A stretch of DNA of 64,000 nucleotides from Microbacterium sp. Leaf151 (GTDB lineage Bacteria > Actinomycetota > Actinomycetes > Actinomycetales > Microbacteriaceae): the NCBI RefSeq assembly GCF_001424225.1, contig NZ_LMOR01000003.1, positions 499,006 to 563,005 on the forward strand, in the 5' to 3' direction. The first letter of the stretch is position 1. Each line of letters starts with the position of its first letter. Shown here in pieces: positions 54,453 through 62,640 of this stretch. Both the position numbers and the translations under genes were made by a program. A model generated the notes under the pieces. The model was given only the letters and a program-made list of their open reading frames with translations. It had not been told where the DNA came from and made no database searches.

Positions 54453-54790
54453 GGACGCGAACGGTGCGAGCCACCTCGCGGACGACAGCGATGGTCGGTG
54501 TCATCCTGCTGGTTCCCGCTCTGCTCTGCGGGTCCGCGTCGATCGGTGCCGAGGATCGCCCGGATTCGGCCGCGATCAGCGTCACGGTGCGCATCTCACC
54601 TCAACCCGCGTCGAGTCCGCTGCCGCAGGACGACTGCACGATCATCTGCGGCATCGAGGCACTACCGCGGACGGGCGGGGCAGTGGCGAGCCTCCTTCTC
54701 GCGGCAGGCGGTGTCGCCCTCGCGGGAGGGGTCGTCCTGCGACGCCGTTCTCGGCGCCGTGCACGCCTCGAGTCGTCGAGAGGCTCGTGA
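54449..54790 (+). CDS. Small LPXTG-type surface protein
   Basis: A 113-residue protein: signal peptide (about 1-34), a short mature part (about 40 residues) with two Cys at 63 and 67, then the sorting signal LPRTG (72-76), a hydrophobic helix and an Arg-rich tail. It should be anchored to the wall by a sortase; no sortase gene is in the window. It resembles the small CscD-like members of Firmicute cell-surface complexes that also contain WxL and DUF916 proteins. Starts with GTG overlapping the previous stop. Confidence 0.78.
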   Translation: MRTRTVRATSRTTAMVGVILLVPALLCGSASIGAEDRPDSAAISVTVRISPQPASSPLPQDDCTIICGIEALPRTGGAVASLLLAAGGVALAGGVVLRRRSRRRARLESSRGS

Positions 54791-54956
54791 TGGCGGGGCG
54801 GGGAGCCTCAGGGCGATCCAGGGTCGTGTGCGTCGATCCGGCATGATCCGCGTCGGGTTCGTTCGGCGGACTCACGCCGCGACCGACTCGATAGGCACCC
54901 GCGATATCCGACCTCTCGGCATGCGAGATGGCGTTCGCGGCCCCGGAGACGCGGTC

Positions 54957-54986
54957 TTGAACGGAATGAAACCGTATTGGTAGGAT
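54957..54986 (+). promoter_or_regulatory. Promoter of the beta-helix gene
   Basis: TTGAAC at 54957-54962 and TAGGAT at 54981-54986 with an 18-base spacer. The -10 lies in the decamer GGTAGGATGT that is also found before the galactanase gene. The start codon is 54 bases further on. Confidence 0.6.
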
Positions 54987-55039
54987 GTCATAGGTATGCC
55001 TGCTGCAATGGCGGGTGTAGTGGTCTGAGGAGATCAACG

Positions 55040-58000
55040 ATGCTCAACGATGAGACGTTCATGAGTACTTTTCGGTGGCGGGCGCTGATTGCGGGGCTCG
55101 CGGCGATCACTGTGTCGCTCGCCGGGGTGGTGTGGGCTCAGCCCGCCCCTGCCAACGCCGCAGCGGCGATAACGTTCACGGTGGATCCTCAAGGCGATGA
55201 CTCCGCCGACGGCTCGTCGGCGTCACCCTTCAAGACCCTGGAAAGGGCACGGGATGCCGTGCGCGCCGTCAACGACGACATGACGGGCGACATCCGCGTC
55301 CTCCTCCGAGGTGGTACCTACCCCATCACGCAGACCATCGACTTCACGGTGGAGGATTCCGGCACCAACGGGCACCGCGTGATCTACGCCGCCGCCGAGG
55401 GGGAGCGCCCCGTGCTGGAAGCCGGAACCGCGGTGTCGGGGTGGACGCGGCACGATGGCGACGTGTGGAAGGCGCCTCTCGCCCGGGACAGCAAGCTCCG
55501 GTCGCTCTACGTCGATGGGCGGCGTGCCACGATGGCGAGCACCACGGTGTCGTCGCGGGGATGCGTCGGGACATACTCCATCACAGCCGGTCAGGCTCCC
55601 TGGGCATGGGAGTCGGGTACCGAATGCGATGGCATCGCGTATGACGCGGGGTCCGTTCCCGCCATCACTCGCAACGTGAATGACGTGGAGATCACCAGCG
55701 CGACGACCTGGACGACGGCCCTGGTCGGTGTGCGCGCGGTCGACACCATCTCGGGAGGAAACCAACGTCTGCTGCGACTGCAACAACCGGGTGCGGCGAT
55801 CGCGATGGGGGCGATGTACGGGCCCTTCGCCACGGGGGGCACGCACACGATCAGCAATGCCTACGAGTTCCTCGACGCCGCGGGCGAGTTCTACTTCGAC
55901 CGTGCCGCTCAGACCGTCTTCTACAAGGCCGCGTCCGGTGTGGACATGGCGAAGACTCCGGTGGTGGCGCCCAACAAGCTCGAGACCGTTCTCGATATCG
56001 CCGGAAACTCGACTTCAGATCGCATCCAGAACCTCAGCTTCGAGGGTCTGACGGTCGAACACACCGACTGGAACCTCGCGACGGTCGACGGTTCGATGGT
56101 CAAGCAGGCGACGCAGTCCAACCTGTCGAACGTGGCCTATGCCAAGAGCAATTGGCACCAGTACGAGTACCGAAATGTCGATCTTGCTCCGGCAGCCATC
56201 GAGGTGTCCAGTGCAAGCGGGCTCTCGTTCACGCGCAACAGCGTGAACCGCGCCGGTGCCGACGGCCTCAGCCTGATGAACGACGTCGTCGACAGCGACG
56301 TCACGGGGAACTCGACGAGCGACATCGGCGGAACGGCGATCAGCATCGGCCACCCCCAGCATGTCTACATCGGCGACGGCACGCCCACGAACGGGGAGGA
56401 GTACATGCCCGGCGTGGAGGGTGCGCCCACCGACATCCGGGTCACCAACAACTACCTCTACGACACCGGCACCCTTTTCGCGGGATCGCCCGTCGTCGCG
56501 GCCTATTTCTTGGACGGGCTCGTCTTCGAACACAACCGTGTAGAGAAGACGACCTGGAACGGAATCTCGTTGGGCTGGGGCTGGAAGGACTTCGACGGCG
56601 ACGCGAACTCGGTCCGCCCCGGAGTACCGACCACCGTCGCGCGCGACAACTCCGTTCGATACAACGCGTTCTACGACACCATGGGCGCACTCGCTGACTC
56701 CGCTCCCATCTACACGCTCGGGTCGCAGCCGGGCACCGAGCTGTCGAACAACTACATCCAGGGCGTACGCGCGGGTCACACCTACGGCCTGCACCCTGAC
56801 GAGGGATCCGCCTCACTCCGATGGGACAAGAACGTCCTGAACATCTCCGAGGGTGTGCTGTGGGCCTTGAACTCGGGGGTGTGGGGTCGGCAGAACAACC
56901 TGACGATCACCAACACCTGGTCGCCCAACAACAAGATCTACGAGGCCGTCGTTCCCCAGAGTCGTATCGACAACCTGCTGGTGTTCCCCGACAAGATCTG
57001 GCCGCGTGAGGCGTACGACGTCGCCCTCGGTTCCGGTCTGCAGCCGGAGTACTGGGACCTCCTGGCACCACCGGTGCTGTCGTCGGCCGATCAGGTGTTG
57101 CCGACGAGCGTGCGCGTGGAGAGCGGCAGCGCATCGATCCCGATCAGGCGCTCGGCTGACCCGACCCGCTCGGTCTGGATCGCACCGGAGGGGACGTCGT
57201 CGTTCGTGCCTGGAGCGACGATCACGACGGCGTCCGGTTCGGCGGAGTCCATCGCCGTTCCTGCGACCCCGGGCAAGTACCGTCTGTTCACCCTCGACTC
57301 GGCAGGCGCGGCGTCGTCCCCCTCGACGGGCGTCATCTGGCGTACCGATGCCGCACCGACCAACGCGAAGATCACCGAAACCCGAGCGGGCCGGTGCATC
57401 GACGTCGGCGGTTCGGGTTCGCGCGGCGCGCTTGCGAATTGCGACGGCGGAGCCGACCAGTCATTCACCTACACGGCGGAGCGTGAGCTGCGCGTGCTCG
57501 ACAAATGCCTCGCAGCGGAGGGCGGCAACCGCGCGCTCGAGACCCCGCTTGCGGCGCAGGACTGCACGGGATCGCCCGACCAGAAATGGGAGATCATCAG
57601 CAACGGCAATCTCGTCGGAGTCGGGTCGGGCCTGTGCGCCGACGGCCTGGGCGGCGGCAACAGCGTGGGAACGAGGATCGGCTTGTGGACCTGCACCGAC
57701 GCCGTCAACCAGGTGTGGCGAATCATCAGCCCGCCCGTCACCACCGCCCCCGCAGCACCGACGGCCGTCAGCGCGGTGTCCGACGGAGATGACGTTCTCG
57801 TCTCGTGGACTGCCCCCTCGTCGAACGGGGGAAGTGCCGTGCTCGAGTACCGCGTGTACGCCACGGGCGGTGCCGCGCCCGTCGCCGTCGCGGCAGCCGG
57901 GGCTGCGCAGGTGCGTGTGACGGGGATCGCGCCGGGAACGAGGGCCGCCTACGTCGTGTCGGCCGTCAATGTTGTCGGCGAGGGTGCTCGATCGACAGCG

Positions 58001-58294
58001 AGCGCATTCGTCACCACCCCGGCATTCACCGTCAAGGCGGAGTCGCGGTGCGTGGGAGGGAAGGCGTACGTCCTGATGTCCCTCCGCAACAACGGGCAGG
58101 CTCCGCTCGATGCGACGTTGGCCTCGCCCTACGGCGAGAAGTCGTTCGCGCAGGTCACCACGAACAAGACGGTCACCGCGACGGTGAACAGCCGAACGGC
58201 GGTCCTGCCGTCGGGGCAGATCACCGCCACAGTGGAGGCGGGCGGCAGTTCGCGGACGCGGACGGCCCCGTACGCCGCAGTGCAGTGCCGATGA
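55040..58294 (+). CDS. Secreted right-handed beta-helix protein with ricin-type lectin and FN3 domains
   Basis: A 1084-residue secreted protein. Signal peptide about 1-38. A parallel beta-helix occupies about 45-690, starting with the DUF1565/pectate-lyase-like TVDPQGDDSADGSSASPFKT, with Asn-rich rungs (VTNNYLYDTG, FEHNRVEKTTWNGISLGWGW). A ricin B-type beta-trefoil follows (about 775-900, with GRCIDVGG, QDCTGSPDQKW and NQVWRI), then an FN3 domain and the shared two-Cys C-terminal domain. The helix could be a glycosidase such as those in GH110 or GH120, or a lyase; no catalytic set was identified with confidence. ATG 55040 has GAGGAGA in front; the frame extends to 54977 without a better start. 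Confidence 0.75.
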   Translation: MLNDETFMSTFRWRALIAGLAAITVSLAGVVWAQPAPANAAAAITFTVDPQGDDSADGSSASPFKTLERARDAVRAVNDDMTGDIRVLLRGGTYPITQTIDFTVEDSGTNGHRVIYAAAEGERPVLEAGTAVSGWTRHDGDVWKAPLARDSKLRSLYVDGRRATMASTTVSSRGCVGTYSITAGQAPWAWESGTECDGIAYDAGSVPAITRNVNDVEITSATTWTTALVGVRAVDTISGGNQRLLRLQQPGAAIAMGAMYGPFATGGTHTISNAYEFLDAAGEFYFDRAAQTVFYKAASGVDMAKTPVVAPNKLETVLDIAGNSTSDRIQNLSFEGLTVEHTDWNLATVDGSMVKQATQSNLSNVAYAKSNWHQYEYRNVDLAPAAIEVSSASGLSFTRNSVNRAGADGLSLMNDVVDSDVTGNSTSDIGGTAISIGHPQHVYIGDGTPTNGEEYMPGVEGAPTDIRVTNNYLYDTGTLFAGSPVVAAYFLDGLVFEHNRVEKTTWNGISLGWGWKDFDGDANSVRPGVPTTVARDNSVRYNAFYDTMGALADSAPIYTLGSQPGTELSNNYIQGVRAGHTYGLHPDEGSASLRWDKNVLNISEGVLWALNSGVWGRQNNLTITNTWSPNNKIYEAVVPQSRIDNLLVFPDKIWPREAYDVALGSGLQPEYWDLLAPPVLSSADQVLPTSVRVESGSASIPIRRSADPTRSVWIAPEGTSSFVPGATITTASGSAESIAVPATPGKYRLFTLDSAGAASSPSTGVIWRTDAAPTNAKITETRAGRCIDVGGSGSRGALANCDGGADQSFTYTAERELRVLDKCLAAEGGNRALETPLAAQDCTGSPDQKWEIISNGNLVGVGSGLCADGLGGGNSVGTRIGLWTCTDAVNQVWRIISPPVTTAPAAPTAVSAVSDGDDVLVSWTAPSSNGGSAVLEYRVYATGGAAPVAVAAAGAAQVRVTGIAPGTRAAYVVSAVNVVGEGARSTASAFVTTPAFTVKAESRCVGGKAYVLMSLRNNGQAPLDATLASPYGEKSFAQVTTNKTVTATVNSRTAVLPSGQITATVEAGGSSRTRTAPYAAVQCR

Positions 58295-58367
58295 GGTTCG
58301 CAATCGTGGCGTGAGGATCGGCCGCGGGAACGTGGCCGATTCACCGCCCGCGCATGCTCCGGGTCGA

Positions 58368-58409
58368 CGACGCTCCCGTCTGGACACTCCGTCCCGGACG
58401 GGAGCGTCG
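58368..58409 (+). terminator. Terminator hairpin
   Basis: A perfect 13-bp stem (58368-58380 with 58397-58409) between the beta-helix and mutarotase genes. Confidence 0.75.
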
Positions 58410-58505
58410 GACGTCGATCCGCGGCGAGGAGGCCCCGCCGGTTTCGACGACCACGGCGGGAGAACGACCGATAATCGTACGTGCTTCACAGGAGGAGGAA
58501 AGACG

Positions 58506-58856
58506 ATGTCCGAGATGTCCACGGTGCGTCGAGCGGGTGCTGTCATCGGTCTCCGCGGGTCCGCAATCGCCGAGTACGAGCGGTACCACCGCGAGGTGTG
58601 GCCCGACGTGCTCGCGGCGATATCCGCCGCCGGCATCCGCACCTATTCGATCTATCGGTACGGGACGCTGCTGTTCTCGTATTGGGAGTACGAGGGCACG
58701 GACTACGAGGGCGACCTCGCCGCACTCGACCTGATACCCGCCTGCATCGAATGGAACGCCCTGATGGCGACGCTCCAGGCACCCGTCGATGGCGCCGAGC
58801 AGGCCCGGTGGCTTCCGCTACCCGAGGTGTTCCACCTCGATGGCCTCAGGGACTGA
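58506..58856 (+). CDS. L-rhamnose/L-fucose mutarotase family protein
   Basis: A 116-residue RhaM-type protein: EYERYHREVWPDVLAAISAAGI (about 22-43, with the active His), TYSIYRYGTLLFSYWEY and the late WLPLPEVFHLD. It interconverts sugar anomers. RhaM-family enzymes act on L-rhamnose and, in some cases, L-fucose, so the link to the fucose locus is good. Excellent RBS AGGAGGAAAG before ATG 58506. The gene overlaps the end of the convergent FadR-type regulator by 11 bases. Confidence 0.9.
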   Translation: MSEMSTVRRAGAVIGLRGSAIAEYERYHREVWPDVLAAISAAGIRTYSIYRYGTLLFSYWEYEGTDYEGDLAALDLIPACIEWNALMATLQAPVDGAEQARWLPLPEVFHLDGLRD

Positions 58857-59613
58857 GGTGGTGGTCTCCGTCGAGGGGGCGGCGGCGGCGCCACGAACCC
58901 AGGATGTGCTCCTCCATCGCGACGCGGGCTGCACGGGCGTCGCGAGCGTGGATGGCTGCGAAGACGCGTTCGTGTTCGTCCAGTGTGCGCTTCAATCCAT
59001 CCGCGGGGATGTTTCCCTCCCACCGGGCTGATTGCAGTGGTCGGACGAAGAACGAGCGCGCGATTATCCCTGCGATCCGGTTCTTGCTGGCGACCATGGT
59101 GGCGAAGTGGAACTGCTTGTCGGCTTCCAGGAAGGCGACGCTATCGCCTTGCAGACGTCGCATGTCCTTCAGGTGCTCTTCGATCGTGAGGAGCGCCTCA
59201 GCGCTTCCGTTCGCGGCCACCTCACTCGCCATCACGCCCTCCAGCGCCGCACGCACCACGCTCACTTCGTCGAGCACGCCGAGCGAGGCATCATGTCGCA
59301 CGAGAGCATCGAAGACGTCCGGGTCCAACACATTCCAGTCGCTGAAGTGGCGCACCTGCGTTCCGCGCCCTTGCGTGACCAGGATGAGTCCCTTCTCCTG
59401 GATCCGCTTGATGCACTCTCGGATGACCGTCCGACTCACGCCGAACTCGTCGCACAATGCTTGTTCCGGAGGGAGGAACTCGCCGATAGCGACGGTTCCG
59501 GTGACGATCATCTCGACGAGCTCTTCGAGAACGCGAACGCCGATGCGATCGATATGTCCCCTCTTCGGGCGCAACACATGCTCATCGAACGAGGCGGAAG
59601 GCATAGGGTGCAT
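58846..59613 (-). CDS. FadR-subfamily GntR regulator
   Basis: A 255-residue regulator: winged helix with GEFLPPEQALCDEFGVSRTV and ECIKRIQEKGLILVTQGRGT, then a helical FCD domain with AALEGVMASEVAANG, the ADKQFHFATM motif and the DEHERVFAAI His. It is the second FadR-type regulator of the locus. It sits just behind the MR/MLE-type enzyme gene on the same strand, so it probably controls that gene and the transporter. ATG 59604 is an equally possible start; a longer frame from 59652 would overlap the enzyme gene. Confidence 0.85.
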   Translation of the reverse strand: MHPMPSASFDEHVLRPKRGHIDRIGVRVLEELVEMIVTGTVAIGEFLPPEQALCDEFGVSRTVIRECIKRIQEKGLILVTQGRGTQVRHFSDWNVLDPDVFDALVRHDASLGVLDEVSVVRAALEGVMASEVAANGSAEALLTIEEHLKDMRRLQGDSVAFLEADKQFHFATMVASKNRIAGIIARSFFVRPLQSARWEGNIPADGLKRTLDEHERVFAAIHARDARAARVAMEEHILGSWRRRRPLDGDHHLSP

Positions 59614-59614
59614 G

Positions 59615-60778
59615 CTACTCCGGGGAAACGGTCCGGGACGGGAGGCGCACACTCAACTCGAGGCCCGCTCGGCTGCTGCGCACGTGCGGTCCGGTGGCGC
59701 CGCCCCACACGTAATCGGCGGCACCGTGTCCGACTCCGGCATCGACCACGACGCCGGCGCCGGGGAGATCGCCGAGGACGAGTCCACCGTCGGCGACCTC
59801 GTAGTCGAGGCGGATGCCAGCGGGCATGCGCGGCGTCGTGACCTCGGTCATGAGGTGGTTGGGGATGGCGGTGGCCACACTCGAGACCGCCGGGTTGGAT
59901 CCCATGCCGATCGGGCTGACGACGAGGTCGCGCGCATGAGCGGCGATGGCGACGCGAAGACCGTGCGTCACACCCCAGACCGCGGACGACTGCACGATGT
60001 CGACCGCCTGGGCGTCGAAGAGCTGTTGATACTGCTCCAGTCCTGTCAGGTTCTCTCCGGTGGCGACGGCAGGCGCGACGCTGTCGCGGAGCCGGCGGAG
60101 TCCTTGCGCATCCCACCGTCGCAGTGGTTCCTCGATCCAGGCCAGCTCCACCGTCTCTTCGAGGTGGCGGATGTAGCGAACGGCTTGAGTCAGATTCCAG
60201 GACTCATTGGCATCCAGCATGACCAACGGTTCGTCGGTCGCGCGGCCGAGGACGTCGCGTACCAGCGCCAGTCGCTCGGAATCGTGCTGCACGTCCCGAC
60301 CGCCCTTGAGCTTGGCGGCGGTGAATCCCCGATCGCTCATGGTGCGGTAGTAGGCGCCGAGTGCGTCCGAATCGAGGGCGATGTCGAGCCCCGATGCGTA
60401 ACCGGGGACGAACCGATCGCGCCCGCCCAGGAGACGCCACAGAGGCTGCCCCGCCGACTTCGCCTTGATGTCCCAGAAGGCGGTGTCGAGGGCGCCGATC
60501 CCACCGAAGGTCGCACCCCCGTGGCCGTTCTTGAACATTCGAGAGATCATCCGGTCGTACAGCGCCGAGGTGGCTCGAGGATCCTCTCCCTCGACCGCCT
60601 CGAACAGCTGGGGGATACCGTCGTGCATCCCCATCCCCACCCCCTCGATCCCCTCGTCGGTCTCGACGATCACGATGGGGAGGGCAGTGATGCCCGAGGC
60701 GATGAAGCCGTTCACGTCGCCGACGGGGCGGCCCCAATCGACGGTGGTGTTGATCAGCCGGTAGCCGGTGATCTTCAT
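59615..60778 (-). CDS. Mandelate racemase/muconate-lactonizing-like sugar-acid dehydratase
   Basis: A 387-residue enolase-superfamily protein with the KLKGG catalytic Lys pair (about 160-165), metal ligands Asp in LDANESW, Glu in WIEEPL and Glu in ATGENLTG, and an MR-type MTEV/C-terminal part. It is not closely like the fuconate dehydratase at 31931: length and end differ. Likely substrate is an aldonate or aldarate such as a galactonate or rhamnonate, but no motif decides this. Same strand as the ABC transporter genes that precede it, 31 bases after the permease stop, so probably one operon. Confidence 0.82.
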   Translation of the reverse strand: MKITGYRLINTTVDWGRPVGDVNGFIASGITALPIVIVETDEGIEGVGMGMHDGIPQLFEAVEGEDPRATSALYDRMISRMFKNGHGGATFGGIGALDTAFWDIKAKSAGQPLWRLLGGRDRFVPGYASGLDIALDSDALGAYYRTMSDRGFTAAKLKGGRDVQHDSERLALVRDVLGRATDEPLVMLDANESWNLTQAVRYIRHLEETVELAWIEEPLRRWDAQGLRRLRDSVAPAVATGENLTGLEQYQQLFDAQAVDIVQSSAVWGVTHGLRVAIAAHARDLVVSPIGMGSNPAVSSVATAIPNHLMTEVTTPRMPAGIRLDYEVADGGLVLGDLPGAGVVVDAGVGHGAADYVWGGATGPHVRSSRAGLELSVRLPSRTVSPE

Positions 60779-60809
60779 AGCTGGACCTTTCTGACCCCGG
60801 GTGCCGGGG

Positions 60810-61700
60810 TCATTCCTTCGTTCCGCCCGCGGTCATTCCCTCGACGAGGAATCTCTGCGAGAAGAGGAAGACGATCAGGATGGGCGCGACCGAGACGAGA
60901 GTGGCCAGCGCCATCACGGGCAGATCGAGCGTCACCGATGCGGCCGAGGTCGGGTTGAAGAGGGGAACGTTCGACAGCAGTTCGGCCAGACCCACCTGGA
61001 TGGGCGCCTTACGGCCGGGCTCCATCACGAACGGCAGGAAGTAGTTGTTCCAGTTGCCGACGAGGTTGAAAAAGCCCACCAGCGCGATCACGGGGGTGGC
61101 CAGGGGCAGCGCCACCGAGCGGAACACCCGCAGCTCGCTCGCGCCGTCGATGCGAGCGGCGTTGAGCAGGTCTTTCGAGACGCTCGTCGTGAAGTAGATG
61201 TACGTCAGATACACCCCGAACGGGAAGAAGGAGAAGGGCAAGATGACGGCCCATGGTGTGCCCACCAGCTTCAGCGCGCTCATCTCGAGGAAGACCGGCA
61301 GGACGAGTGCGGTGTTCGGGATGAGCATGACGACGAGCGTCACGACGAGCAGGAGTCCGCGGCCCCGGAACTTCGTCATGGCCAGGGCGTAGCCCGCGGG
61401 GATGGTCACGAGCAGAGTGAGAACCAGGGCGACGCCGGTATACAACACCGCATTGCCGGTCCACTGCCAGATGATGCCGTTCTGGAACTCGGAGAGCCGC
61501 GCCCAGTTTTCGGCGATCGTCGCGAACGACCCGAAGCTGAAGGGCGGTTGGCCGGTCAGCTCGGTCGACGACTTGGACGGCGCCAGCAGCAACCACACGA
61601 CCGGAAGGCCGAAGACGAGGACGAAGAACAGGATGATCACGGCGACCAATGACCGGCCGAGGAAGGCGGCCGGGGTCAGCACGCGCTTAGTCGCGTTCAA
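60810..61700 (-). CDS. Carbohydrate ABC transporter permease (MalG type)
   Basis: A 296-residue six-helix permease with the CUT1 EAA loop DLLNAARIDGASELRVFRSVALP (written here in part) near residue 185-205, and MTKFRGRG upstream. The likely start is TTG 61700, which overlaps the previous permease stop by 14 bases and has GAGGGGGA in front; GTG 61682 is another option. No ATPase is encoded in the window for this importer, so it probably uses a shared MsiK-type ATPase, as is usual in actinobacteria. Confidence 0.88.
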   Translation of the reverse strand: MNATKRVLTPAAFLGRSLVAVIILFFVLVFGLPVVWLLLAPSKSSTELTGQPPFSFGSFATIAENWARLSEFQNGIIWQWTGNAVLYTGVALVLTLLVTIPAGYALAMTKFRGRGLLLVVTLVVMLIPNTALVLPVFLEMSALKLVGTPWAVILPFSFFPFGVYLTYIYFTTSVSKDLLNAARIDGASELRVFRSVALPLATPVIALVGFFNLVGNWNNYFLPFVMEPGRKAPIQVGLAELLSNVPLFNPTSAASVTLDLPVMALATLVSVAPILIVFLFSQRFLVEGMTAGGTKE

Positions 61701-62568
61701 AGAGTCCCCCTCGGAAGACGAAGAAGGCGGCAAGGCCCGCGGCGACGACCAGCAGAAGCAGCGAGATCGCCGCGGAGCCGTTGAAGTCGTTCTGCCGGAA
61801 GGCGTAGAGGTAGGCCACCTGGTTGAGCGAGTAGTCCAGACCGACGACGCCCTTGCTCGCCTGCGAGAGCACCCGCGGTTCGACGAAAAGCTGGGTACCG
61901 GCGGCGAGCGATATGACGGCCATGTACGAGATCCACTTGCGCAGCAGCGGGATCTGGATGTACCAGGCTGTGGCGATCGGGCCCGCACCGTCGATGCGGG
62001 CGGCCTCCATGACCTCGACGCTGATGTTGTTCAGCGCGCCGTACATGATGACGATCCAGCCACCGGCTCCCGCCCAGAAGGCGATGACGGTGAAAACGAC
62101 GGGCAGATTTCCCTCGTTGCCGACGACGTCGACGAAGGTGTTGAAGCCGAGCGCCCTCAGGAGACCGCTCACAGGGCTCACTGTCGGGTCGAGCATGAAC
62201 AGCCAGAGCAGCACGCTGGAGGCGCCGGCGAGTGCGCCGGGGATGTAGAAGATGAAACGTGCCGTGGATGAGAGCCACCGCACACGGATCGCATGGACGA
62301 TGACGGCGAGGATGACGACGATGACCACCAAGGTGGTCAGCCAGATCGCCACGAAGGCCCCGACGTGTCCCACAGCGGGCAGAAAGCGGAAATCGGTGAC
62401 GACGCGCTGGAAGTTCTCGAACCAGACGAAGGCACCGTCGCGGGTGAAGGCGAGAAAGGCGGCGTACAGCGTCGGGATGACGCCGAACGCCAGCAGCAGC
62501 ACGACGTAGCCACCGACCATGAGGTAGGCGAACGTCGACTGCGCTTTTCGGAGGGAGAGCATGGTCAC
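61687..62568 (-). CDS. Carbohydrate ABC transporter permease (MalF type)
   Basis: A 293-residue permease of the CUT1 group with about six helices and an EAA loop (VEVMEAARIDGAGPIATAW, about 198-216). N-terminal RKAQSTFAYLMVGGYVVLLL is the usual first helix. It follows the binding-protein gene after 72 bases that contain a perfect hairpin, and overlaps the second permease gene by 14 bases. Confidence 0.9.
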   Translation of the reverse strand: MTMLSLRKAQSTFAYLMVGGYVVLLLAFGVIPTLYAAFLAFTRDGAFVWFENFQRVVTDFRFLPAVGHVGAFVAIWLTTLVVIVVILAVIVHAIRVRWLSSTARFIFYIPGALAGASSVLLWLFMLDPTVSPVSGLLRALGFNTFVDVVGNEGNLPVVFTVIAFWAGAGGWIVIMYGALNNISVEVMEAARIDGAGPIATAWYIQIPLLRKWISYMAVISLAAGTQLFVEPRVLSQASKGVVGLDYSLNQVAYLYAFRQNDFNGSAAISLLLLVVAAGLAAFFVFRGGLFERD

Positions 62569-62583
62569 TTCCGTTCGGGGGAA

Positions 62584-62621
62584 GAGCTGGCCGCAGCGGT
62601 GAAGAAAGCTGCGGCCAGCTC
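62584..62621 (-). terminator. Intercistronic hairpin between binding protein and permease
   Basis: A perfect 13-bp stem (62584-62596 with 62609-62621) 19 bases after the binding-protein stop. Such hairpins commonly allow the binding protein to be made in excess over the permeases. Confidence 0.75.
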
Positions 62622-62640
62622 AGGGGAGGGGGCGGAGCGG

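Noticed and set aside
54977..55039. Upstream start of the beta-helix protein
   Set aside because: The region contains the likely promoter -10 box, and the signal peptide starts properly at 55040.
58481..60958. Plus-strand frame of 825 codons across the mutarotase, FadR and enolase-type genes
   Set aside because: It runs antisense through two recognised minus-strand genes and out of frame through the mutarotase.
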